The notes under the pieces are model-generated. The model did no database searches and was not told the origin of the DNA. It saw nothing but the letters and a program-made list of their open reading frames with translations. Shown piece by piece: positions 18,571 to 26,296 of a DNA stretch of 64,000 nucleotides. The first letter of the stretch is position 1, and each line of letters begins with the position of its first letter. The translations under genes and the position numbers were made by a program. Origin of the DNA: Candidatus Methylospira mobilis. GTDB lineage: Bacteria; Pseudomonadota; Gammaproteobacteria; Methylococcales; Methylococcaceae. Location of the stretch: assembly GCF_009498235.1 (NCBI RefSeq), contig NZ_CP044205.1:1861389-1925388 (forward strand). The letters run 5' to 3'.

Positions 18571-18760
18571 TACAGGTATCATTCAAGCGCTCCAGGCACG
18601 GGCCGCTTAATTTATCAATAAATTCCATGCTTAACCGTTCGACAGCATCGCAAAGGCCGGAGCGCCAGCCTTTATGATCCTGATTTATTATGTTTAATCA
18701 ATCAATTAGACATATCCCGGCAGCTTATTACTCTTAGACTCAAAACTGGTTGCTGCAGAG

Positions 18761-19780
18761 TCATGCGGAATGGCGTGCTCTCAGCTGCTCGCGCGCAAGC
18801 GATGCGGCAACATACCCGTCTCTGCCTCCGTCGCGTAACCCAATCCTTATCGGGCGCGGCAGGATCAGCGCACCGGCGTCGCCAATCGCCACCGCGGGCA
18901 GCGTCAGAACGAAAGCGGAGCCGTAACTGCCGACATAGATCATCTCTCTGCCCAGATAATACGCATCGCGCTGCACCGAATGACGGTGTGCTTCCGCCGC
19001 GGGCGGTATCCGTTTTACTTTACCCTGGGCGCGCAAGCGGCGCTCCTGGAATACGCGCCGCGCGGCGATATCCAGGCGGTGCGATTCCATAGAGTTGATT
19101 GCGAAAGAAGCGAAGTCTCCGAAAATCGGTATCGCTTCCCAGATCACGTCTTCGACCAGATTCTCCATCAGATCCTCGGCCATCGCGTCGAATCCGGCGT
19201 CCGGCCTGTCTTGCCGCAGACGTTTCGACCTGGTCTCCACCAGTTCATAGAGACGCTGTCTCAGCGCCTGACGGCGTTCGGGGTCGTCGATGGTGGAAAG
19301 CTCCATGATGCCCAGAATATAGAGCATATCTTCCGGCGATTTCAGGCTGAAACCGTAGCAGTGTCCGATACGCACCACGGAATGCAGCGATGCCTGCAGG
19401 GTCAGCGGCAGCGCGGCGAGTTCGGTGGGAAGGCCGCCCAGACCGGATGCCGTGCCGCGTATCATGGCCTCGCGTTCCGCTTTGACGCTGACTCTGTCGG
19501 CCAGACGATCGCAGACTTCGAGCGGTTTGTGATAGAGGTCTTTAATTCCGGCAACGCCTGCTCTTCTGGCAATCTCGCGAGCATCGTGTTCGGTGTTCAG
19601 ATGTTTGGCCAGCCGGGTCAGTAATGAGGGTAGCTTCGTTTCGTGCACCATCGTGCCAGCTACTTTTCGTAGCGGAACGCGTAGCCTATTGAATACCTGG
19701 CCGGCATGGCTCGGCAGCTCCGCCTTCCAGGCTGCTATCTGTTCGATCTGGGTTTTTTCGTAGAATGTAAGCTTGCTCAT
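18761..19780 (-). CDS. EcsC-family protein
   Basis: A 339-residue protein of the EcsC family, recognisable from the N-terminal YEKTQIEQIAAWKAELPS and the hydrophobic glycine-rich stretch GTASGLGGLPTELAALPLTLQASLHSVVRIGHCYG, followed by YILGIMELS. The biochemical role of EcsC proteins is not established; they are membrane associated and appear in varied contexts, including near toxin and export genes. An SD (GGAAG) precedes the start. It is on the same strand as the four-gene operon, separated from it by a MITE-like element, so it may once have been the operon's last gene or may be independent. Confidence 0.75.
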   Translation of the reverse strand: MSKLTFYEKTQIEQIAAWKAELPSHAGQVFNRLRVPLRKVAGTMVHETKLPSLLTRLAKHLNTEHDAREIARRAGVAGIKDLYHKPLEVCDRLADRVSVKAEREAMIRGTASGLGGLPTELAALPLTLQASLHSVVRIGHCYGFSLKSPEDMLYILGIMELSTIDDPERRQALRQRLYELVETRSKRLRQDRPDAGFDAMAEDLMENLVEDVIWEAIPIFGDFASFAINSMESHRLDIAARRVFQERRLRAQGKVKRIPPAAEAHRHSVQRDAYYLGREMIYVGSYGSAFVLTLPAVAIGDAGALILPRPIRIGLRDGGRDGYVAASLAREQLRARHSA

Positions 19781-19888
19781 TTAGCTTCCAGGTTTTATTG
19801 CGGATTGGCGTAGACTGAGTCAAGACTGATGATAACAGTTTTCTACATACCTGCATTACCCGGAAGGCGGGAGTTGTCCGTTTTTTCT

Positions 19889-19930
19889 GGAAGCTGTTTA
19901 TTCTTTTCTCAAAAATCGTGGACAGCTTCC
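19889..19930. repeat. Inverted repeat GGAAGCTGT / ACAGCTTCC
   Basis: Nine-base perfect arms, 24 bases apart, immediately left of the MITE-like element. No T run follows directly, so a terminator role is uncertain. It lies in the 312-base gap between the EcsC gene and the DUF2235 gene; nothing else in that gap reads as coding. Confidence 0.5.
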
Positions 19931-19932
19931 TA

Positions 19933-20094
19933 AGGCTCTGTTGACATAGCGTAATTTTTGAATCAAAGAGTTAGCGTCATGCCGTCAGAGCCTGCCCCGG
20001 ACTCGATCCGGAGGAATGACGGTTTTTCTTTTTCTATCAATCATAACTAATTGATATATTTATTTTAATTTTCACGGAAACGTCAACAGAACCT
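19933..20094. mobile_element. MITE-like element, about 162 bp
   Basis: Bounded by 13-base terminal inverted repeats with one mismatch: AGGCTCTGTTGAC at 19933-19945 and the complement of AGGTTCTGTTGAC at 20082-20094. The interior is non-coding and carries a CGTCATGCC...GGAATGACGG stem of the kind found in dispersed proteobacterial repeats. Its right end reaches into the stop codon of the DUF2235 gene, so insertion probably replaced the original end of that gene or of the operon. A target duplication is not clear. Confidence 0.5.
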
Positions 20095-21646
20095 AGCTTA
20101 TCCGTGTTATCTTCAAAGTGACAGCGCCGCTGTTGTTGCGATAGAATCCGAAGGTATCGTTTGCGAAACAAAGAAGCTCTCCCTCACGTTGAGGCGTAAA
20201 CGGCGCCTCGGCATACTTTCCTGCGCCAAGCACATGCATTTTGCCGTTCGAGCAGGTTTTCCCCACCGCGCCTATCAATACAAACCAGTTTGCCGTGCGG
20301 CAGCGGCGGCTCCATTTGAACCAGGACATCCAATGTTTTCCCGGGTAATTTTCGTACCCATCGGGGGGTGATTGGTAATCGCTGTCGCACCATGTTCCGC
20401 TGGCTTCGAAATGAAACGATTGTCCGGGCTTGACGAGAACGCCGCTATGATTCCAATACTGCGCCGCACAAATCGATACTTGAACGGTTTCGTTTATATC
20501 CAATTCACGCGCCGGATTATTGCGCGGACAATAACAAGGCTGATTTATCGCCAGTTTTTTCTTCGCGCACTCCGATAAATCCTCAGGGTCGTCTATAGGG
20601 CGCACATAGTCTCCGTTAAAGCGGAGATGGTCGAGCAGCGGCCTGTCGCTTGCCGGAAACACGGAGCGGATTACCATGCCGGGCAATTTTACAAATAAAA
20701 CCGTCGCAATCCGATAGAAAATTGTCTGGGAATCGTCGATATCTTTAGACAAATCCGGCGCAAACGGCGGATCGACAAGCATGCCGAGATCGATATTCAA
20801 ACCGCGTGCGGCCGCCTTGTCCGCCATCCAGGCAAGGGAGCAATCCGAAAGACCCTGATCGGCATATCCGCCTCCCACATTCGAGTGAACTCCGGGAAAC
20901 CATTTCTGCTCGTATAGAAAAACGCCTGTGCTGTCCTTGTTGAGCTGATTTCTTTCTCGATGCGTTTGATTAAGCGTCCATAACGTCGGGCGGAACGGCC
21001 AACGTCTTTCATCAATGGCCAGGGCATGATAAGCGCTTTCAATGCTGGAGCTAAGCAGGACGTCATGGAAGTTGCATTTGAAAAGTTTGTTTACTATCCA
21101 GCCCGGCACCAGGCCGAAAGGCGCTCCCAAAGCGCCGACGGTATCCCACACGCCGAGAAACCATATGGTTTCGTTTTGATGGGTGTTTTCTGCGCGGAAC
21201 GCTTTCGATTGATCGGAATTCGGATGCCATTCATCGCTGGTATCTTTGTAGCAATCATAAGCCTTGTTGATCAAGTGCAGCTTTTCTCTTTTCAATATCC
21301 CCATATTGCGGATCAGTCCCGCAATACTTCTCGCGGTATACGCGCCGCGGCTGAATCCGAACAAGAATATCCTGTCGCCCGGTTCGTAATTGCTGATAAT
21401 AAAAGCGTATGCGTTCTTGATATTATCGGAAATGCCATAGCCGAAACCGCCGCCGCTGAGCCTTTCCATCCGGCGCGTACCGACGCCTTCGATATAGTGA
21501 ACGATTTGCGGGTTATTGTTTCGGTCAGCGGGCAACGTAGCCTCAAAAAGACTCAGGACATTCGTCGGGCATGGATGTCCATCCACCGTTGTCCGATCCA
21601 CACGATTCCAGGTTCCGTCGCAAAATACCACCAGATTTTTTGTCAT
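20093..21646 (-). CDS. DUF2235 alpha/beta hydrolase with C-terminal LecA-like lectin module
   Basis: A 517-residue protein. Residues 1-370 form a DUF2235 hydrolase: VVFCDGTWN at the start, nucleophile Ser99 in GFSRG, the acidic ALAIDERRWPFRP and the His motif WFPGVHSNVGGGY. This family includes phospholipases delivered by type VI secretion. The last 130 residues match the calcium-dependent galactose lectin LecA (PA-IL): VKPGQSFHFEASGTW, FVLIGAVG, and ELLCFANDTFGFYRNNSG, which keeps the Asp and paired Asn that bind calcium. It is the fourth gene of the operon, 100 bases after the previous gene, with an SD (GGGAGA). No signal peptide is visible. The inferred role is a glycan- or membrane-targeted lipase. 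Confidence 0.82.
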   Translation of the reverse strand: MTKNLVVFCDGTWNRVDRTTVDGHPCPTNVLSLFEATLPADRNNNPQIVHYIEGVGTRRMERLSGGGFGYGISDNIKNAYAFIISNYEPGDRIFLFGFSRGAYTARSIAGLIRNMGILKREKLHLINKAYDCYKDTSDEWHPNSDQSKAFRAENTHQNETIWFLGVWDTVGALGAPFGLVPGWIVNKLFKCNFHDVLLSSSIESAYHALAIDERRWPFRPTLWTLNQTHRERNQLNKDSTGVFLYEQKWFPGVHSNVGGGYADQGLSDCSLAWMADKAAARGLNIDLGMLVDPPFAPDLSKDIDDSQTIFYRIATVLFVKLPGMVIRSVFPASDRPLLDHLRFNGDYVRPIDDPEDLSECAKKKLAINQPCYCPRNNPARELDINETVQVSICAAQYWNHSGVLVKPGQSFHFEASGTWCDSDYQSPPDGYENYPGKHWMSWFKWSRRCRTANWFVLIGAVGKTCSNGKMHVLGAGKYAEAPFTPQREGELLCFANDTFGFYRNNSGAVTLKITRIS

Positions 21647-21746
21647 TTTAATTCTCCCGGTATGATCTTTTTATCACGAGATAGAACGGTTGATACGATG
21701 TGGGGCGTTTGAAGCTCCCCGGTTATCCCTGAAAAATAATCGTCTC

Positions 21747-23420
21747 TCAATTTTGCAGTATTTTTAATGCGCGTAATTCGTTTATAACGGTAACCCTGGG
21801 TAACCGAAGACGCTCGGCGATCTCGGTAACAGGGTCGTTTTCGAAGCGGTCACTATCGCGCAGCGCTTCGAGAAAAGTTGAGCCCAACCTCGATCCGGTC
21901 AGCGTCACCTGCATATCGGAAGTATTTGTGTCGATATCGGCCGGAAGCTCTTCCGAGGAAAGGTATCGAAAAGCCGGTGTCGGGTCTGTTGCGAGAATAT
22001 TGGCAGTTACTGCCGAAAGATTTTTTGAAACGCCTGGTGCCGGCGTCCCCCCCAAAACACGAAAGCCTGATCCGGCGACGGATCGGGTATCGGCATTATC
22101 CCTGTTCGTTTGCCCTGCAGGCTGTTCCAGCGGCTGCTTCGCTACATCCTCGCCTGCCTCCGGTCTTTCTTGCCTGATTCGTCCTGGGAAGTGTTTCAAC
22201 AGCTTTTTCAGCGCATCGTTTACATCCGACCTTTCCTGATTCCCGATAAAGCGAGGATATTCCGCCTCGCCGCGCCAGACGAGCCACGGGCGGCTTGCCG
22301 TTACATGGGGCCCTACCCAGGCGGTCAGGCTATCTTCTCTCACTGCATATTCATCGGCTGCCGTTTTTTCTGCAATGATAGCCCAGCTCGATTTCAACAT
22401 CGGCGGACTATCGATGGGCAGACAACTGCGATCGCCTAACCAGAGTTGCAGCGCTTTCACATCGGGGTGGCCGGGTACCATCTGCTCGAGTTTTTCCGTA
22501 ACCGCCGTCAATAGCCGCAAATCGGACTCGGCTGAGGCTCCTAACCTCGTCAGGTGGGCAGCAAAAATAACCAGCATTGGGTTTTCTATCCGCTCTTTGC
22601 AGGATGTTTCGAGAATTTGACGAAGCATTATCGGGCGTTCGGCAATGAGGCAGGTACGCGCCATTTCCAGGGCGCGAACAGCCTTAGACGCTGCGTCCGA
22701 GGTTATATCGGTTCCCGGAAGAAGCATCGCGATGGAGGCGCGCGATAAATCGAATTTCCGGCGTGACCGCTGATCGGACGGCGGTTCCGATTTACTGGCG
22801 GAATCCCGTTCCGGGTATTCCAAATAGACCCTGGTTTCGAATCCTTCACTGACCCACAGCATCATTTCAATAGCCCCAGCCCCATTTTTTCCGCTGGATT
22901 GAAGGATATAGCCTCCGGAAGCCAGTTTGATCGAGAAACCTGTGATCGGTTCCCGCTTGCCCTCTGTAACCGGTTTATCCGGACTGATCAAACGGGTTTT
23001 TGCTCCGCTGCAGGCGTAGAGGGAAAGTGCGCCGTCTCGAGCGCTATCGGGATTTGAGCCCCGTACGAATACCGAAATAACCCCTTCGCCCTGCTCAGGT
23101 ACAGGCACATTCGAAATCAGACGGCTTTCCGCTTCGAGCACCTCCGGCACCGGGGCAGCAAGTACGGGAATAGCCGAGTCAAAGACGAGCGTTTCCGGCT
23201 GAATGTTCACTACGGACTGCTCCGGCACGGCAATAAATCTCTCGGCAACCGAGTCGCCTATCCGCGTTTTGACCAGATAGCGTCCGGCTTGAAGCGCCGT
23301 TTCGATTTTGCGAATGCCGGATTCGACTTTATTAAAGCGTCCGTCTACGACTATGATCTCAACCATGTCGTTGCCGGCATCGATAACGACGCGATATTTC
23401 AGGGATTCAGTATTCGACAT
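21747..23420 (-). CDS. Uncharacterised protein with C-terminal helix-turn-helix-like end
   Basis: A 557-residue protein of unknown function. The first 200 residues look beta-rich, with a PEGA-like stretch (TALQAGRYLVKTRIGDSVAERFIAV split around a turn at residues 42-66). The middle, about residues 230-400, is helical and holds ENPMLVIFAAHLTRL and VPGHPDVKALQLWL, then a disordered Gln/Pro-rich linker. The last 30 residues (VTEIAERLRLPRVTVINEL) read as a small winged-helix or HTH. The start overlaps the end of the caspase gene by 14 bases, so the two are coupled. No signal peptide or membrane segment is visible. It may be an adaptor or regulator for the hydrolases, or a substrate of the protease; both are inference. 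Confidence 0.6.
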   Translation of the reverse strand: MSNTESLKYRVVIDAGNDMVEIIVVDGRFNKVESGIRKIETALQAGRYLVKTRIGDSVAERFIAVPEQSVVNIQPETLVFDSAIPVLAAPVPEVLEAESRLISNVPVPEQGEGVISVFVRGSNPDSARDGALSLYACSGAKTRLISPDKPVTEGKREPITGFSIKLASGGYILQSSGKNGAGAIEMMLWVSEGFETRVYLEYPERDSASKSEPPSDQRSRRKFDLSRASIAMLLPGTDITSDAASKAVRALEMARTCLIAERPIMLRQILETSCKERIENPMLVIFAAHLTRLGASAESDLRLLTAVTEKLEQMVPGHPDVKALQLWLGDRSCLPIDSPPMLKSSWAIIAEKTAADEYAVREDSLTAWVGPHVTASRPWLVWRGEAEYPRFIGNQERSDVNDALKKLLKHFPGRIRQERPEAGEDVAKQPLEQPAGQTNRDNADTRSVAGSGFRVLGGTPAPGVSKNLSAVTANILATDPTPAFRYLSSEELPADIDTNTSDMQVTLTGSRLGSTFLEALRDSDRFENDPVTEIAERLRLPRVTVINELRALKILQN

Positions 23421-24408
23421 CGGTATTTTCCCAGGCGACGCAAATCGGTTTATCAGCGCAGCCGTTGCGGCGCAGAAAATAAAAACCGGGGGTCACATCC
23501 CGCTGCAATGGCCCGGTTGCCAAATCCTTTCGTGCGATTTCCTGATTGTTTAAACCATCGATCAGTAATGTCTGTCCAGCCGATGCGCCTGCCTTTTGTG
23601 TTACGGTTAAACGGGTGCTGCGATCGATTGCCTGAGCGATAGAAAACAGCATGGCCTGGTCGCTGCAATTGATCTCGGGCGAACTCCCCAGCTTTTGTTG
23701 AACGGCATTAATCATATACGACTTGAGATAATCGCAGCGGACATCCCTGTTTCTTGCAGCAAATCCATTAACCCCCGATAAAAATGCATTTGTTAACACG
23801 CCGCCGGGTTTATTGTTGAACTGCAGCTCTTTGGTTTTGCTTCCAACCTGGCAGGGATAGGCTTCGAACCAGCGTACTTGTTCCGCATTGGGATTGGTTG
23901 CGGGTTTACGGGCAAAAAATACGTCGGGTGCAAAGCTGATCAGTTCGCGGCAGGTGTCCGCAATCAGAACCACCTCTCTGAATAATGAATAGCTGCGCAC
24001 GTACTCGGCCAGCGCCCGCACTGGAATCGCTTCCCCGAGGTTGTTGGCCCAGGCATTGGCCATGAAAATCGCTGTATTTCCGGTTGTATGGTATCCGTGG
24101 CCGGCAAAAAACAGATACAAACGGGCTCCGAGCGGAAAATCCACTTGCTGTGGACCGCCATCAAAAATCAACTGATCCACCCACTCATAGATCTGACTCA
24201 TTATCGGCCGCGCCCGAACATAGTTGTCGGGACGTCCGTTCGAATTGCAGACTGTAGTGGTCAGTTTGGTGATATCCGACGGGGCGAGTTCACCCCCGGC
24301 GGCAGACTGCAGCCACTGTTCCATGGCGGATACATCATTCTCGGGGCCGTCCAGACTTCCGAGTCCGGGATAGCAGTTTATGCCGACCAGTAACGCGCGC
24401 GCCCGCAT
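23407..24408 (-). CDS. Caspase-like (peptidase C14 / metacaspase) protease
   Basis: A 333-residue caspase-fold cysteine protease. It begins MRARALLVGINCYPGLGSLDGPENDV, the p20-type first strand (residues 1-26). The catalytic pair is His104 in LFFAGHGYH and Cys153 in LIADTCREL. A C-terminal beta-rich part of about 80 residues carries QKAGASAGQTLLIDG and PLQRDVTPGFYFLR. An upstream in-frame ATG at 24450 lies inside the previous gene; 24408 is preferred because the family starts there, four bases after that gene's stop. Prokaryotic caspase-like proteases often act in defence or programmed death by cleaving a partner; the partner is probably encoded in this operon. Confidence 0.85.
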   Translation of the reverse strand: MRARALLVGINCYPGLGSLDGPENDVSAMEQWLQSAAGGELAPSDITKLTTTVCNSNGRPDNYVRARPIMSQIYEWVDQLIFDGGPQQVDFPLGARLYLFFAGHGYHTTGNTAIFMANAWANNLGEAIPVRALAEYVRSYSLFREVVLIADTCRELISFAPDVFFARKPATNPNAEQVRWFEAYPCQVGSKTKELQFNNKPGGVLTNAFLSGVNGFAARNRDVRCDYLKSYMINAVQQKLGSSPEINCSDQAMLFSIAQAIDRSTRLTVTQKAGASAGQTLLIDGLNNQEIARKDLATGPLQRDVTPGFYFLRRNGCADKPICVAWENTDVEY

Positions 24409-24412
24409 GATG

Positions 24413-25930
24413 TCAAAAAGCGCCGGACGAAAGAATTTCCCGAATGGCATCCACGGTCGAATTACGTATGCCGTTCAGCATTATGGCATGCCCAAAATCA
24501 CCGTGGGAACGCGCGTTGGCGCACAGTTTTTTATTCGGGCCGGAACAGACGGACCAGCATACCCGGTCAGTTCCCGGTGCGGTGACATAACTGCGTAGCG
24601 TGTTCACGTCAACGTTGTTTCCATTCCAGACGTGCGGATTATAAAAGCGCTGCATGCCGACAATGGGGCTATCCACATCCGGCTCGAGTACGCCTGAAAT
24701 CAAATACAGCAGGGATCTCGGATAAAACCAGCCAAGCCCGCCGCCCTTGTTGTTGAGACGAACGAGAATGTCGCTGCATTCATTTTGATCGGTCATCGTA
24801 TACATGCGGAAATCGCCGACCAAATCCCCGGCGCTGTTCAGTGCGTCGGCGAAAAGATCGAAACGTGCGGCAGGCGCAAGAAAAATCACGCCGAACGCTG
24901 ACTTGATGTTGCGTTTTACCGCCGCTGACAGCAGTTCGGAGATAAAAATCGATCCGGCGCTATGTCCAACCAGCAGAACCTTTTTATCGGATGGCAGTTG
25001 TCCAATTTCTTCGAGCAATGCTGAGCCGCCGTATTGTTGTGCATCGCCCTGAAACGCCTCATGCGCATAGCTTTTTATTTGCGTCCAGACGCCGGCGCCG
25101 ACAGTCGCCAGATAAAACGCGCGCAGTATTTCCTCCACAGCGGTTGCGTGCAGCCCATGATCTTTTTTTTCAAGGAAACGAAAGATGACTAGTTTGACTA
25201 TGCCAAGAACGCGCAAGGCGATTTCCAGGGGAATTCCCCGCATGCTGGCAGCGCTTGCCGCAAGATTGTCCAGAACCATCGGGTCCATGGCACTTTTTTT
25301 CGGCTGCACCCGCATATCGGAAAAAACGGCGCGAGTCGTATCATCGGTACTTGCGACATGCGCATTGATGGCGGCCTGAATTGCGCCCGTCAACCGCGTA
25401 TCCTGGGTGAACGCGACCTGCAACTGCTGCTCCTGCAGCGGCGTCAGCGGTTCGAGCCCCTGGAAGTCAATGTCCGCCAACGGCAGCGCTATATCCCCTA
25501 TCCCTTGCGCGCTATCGAGAAGGTCTGAAACAAGGAAAGTCCCCGGTAGATAATCCAGAGTCATGCCGCGGTTGCCGCCTGCTTCCCTGGTTTTGGCCCA
25601 TACCGCGCTAAGCACGCGATCCAGGATAATCTGAAAAACGGTATCTCCGGCAATATCCAGCCAGTTTCGCTCCAACACCTCCCAAAGCCCGGTTTCCCAG
25701 ATCGGGAAGAGACAGCCGGTTTGTGTGGAGGCGTACTGCTGGTTGAGATCAATGGCGTTTTGAATACCGGAGGCCTGATTTACCAGGCCTCCGTGAAAAT
25801 GTATGAGCAGCGCGTTTTTAGCGGCATCGTTCCTGAAATCGCTAAAAATATCGGCAAGCTGCTGACGGCTGGTTCCGGCAAACTTGCCTTCAACCAGATC
25901 CATCATATAAGTGGGTTCCAGTCCGCGCAT
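24413..25930 (-). CDS. Lipase-like alpha/beta hydrolase
   Basis: A 505-residue alpha/beta hydrolase, first gene of the operon. The oxyanion-hole motif is LLIHFHGGLV (residues 41-50), the nucleophile elbow VLLVGHSAGSIF has Ser324, and a HGDFGHAIM stretch near the C-terminus supplies the likely catalytic His. About 270 residues lie between the oxyanion strand and the nucleophile, an unusually long helical insertion. The start at 25930 is preferred over ATG 25954 because it has a GGAG eight bases upstream. No signal peptide is visible, so it is predicted cytoplasmic. Substrate is unknown; with the downstream DUF2235 gene, membrane lipid is a reasonable guess. Confidence 0.72.
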   Translation of the reverse strand: MRGLEPTYMMDLVEGKFAGTSRQQLADIFSDFRNDAAKNALLIHFHGGLVNQASGIQNAIDLNQQYASTQTGCLFPIWETGLWEVLERNWLDIAGDTVFQIILDRVLSAVWAKTREAGGNRGMTLDYLPGTFLVSDLLDSAQGIGDIALPLADIDFQGLEPLTPLQEQQLQVAFTQDTRLTGAIQAAINAHVASTDDTTRAVFSDMRVQPKKSAMDPMVLDNLAASAASMRGIPLEIALRVLGIVKLVIFRFLEKKDHGLHATAVEEILRAFYLATVGAGVWTQIKSYAHEAFQGDAQQYGGSALLEEIGQLPSDKKVLLVGHSAGSIFISELLSAAVKRNIKSAFGVIFLAPAARFDLFADALNSAGDLVGDFRMYTMTDQNECSDILVRLNNKGGGLGWFYPRSLLYLISGVLEPDVDSPIVGMQRFYNPHVWNGNNVDVNTLRSYVTAPGTDRVCWSVCSGPNKKLCANARSHGDFGHAIMLNGIRNSTVDAIREILSSGAF

Positions 25931-26296
25931 AATTACCACTCCGCCACATGTCATGAAAATTGATGAGCATTAGACCTTAATGCCTGCTGATAACAGGAAT
26001 CCGGCTGCTCGTTATGTATTGACAGAATAGCGCAAGAGCGGCAAGAAACAACCTGTCAAAATTGACAGTTAGCGTATAGTTGCGGTATTTGGTTACTGTC
26101 ATCAGCAGTTTTTACTTGAGAAAAAAAGACTCAGTATTCATTCGATAGGCTGTCTTTATCCTTTTCGTTTGGCAATGCTTCATTGACCTTCGCATGATCC
26201 GTTTCAAACTATACATCGTCACTTTGGATAGACGATAGTACACTTGCAACATCTTTTCTCGCCAGTTTATAAACCAACAAGCGGATTCCAGACTGT
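25931..26296. promoter_or_regulatory. Divergent intergenic region with CTGTCA-N4-TGACAG operator-like repeat
   Basis: 366 bases separate the operon from the Avs-like gene. At 26053-26068 an inverted repeat CTGTCA-AAAT-TGACAG places a TTGACA hexamer on both strands (26062-26067 on plus, 26054-26059 on minus). This suits a shared site where one regulator could control both directions. Matching -10 boxes are weak. No ORF in this stretch is convincing. Confidence 0.45.

Noticed and set aside
20093..25930. Type VI secretion effector cluster
   Set aside because: DUF2235 proteins can be type VI effectors, but no VgrG, PAAR, Hcp, adaptor or export signal is present.
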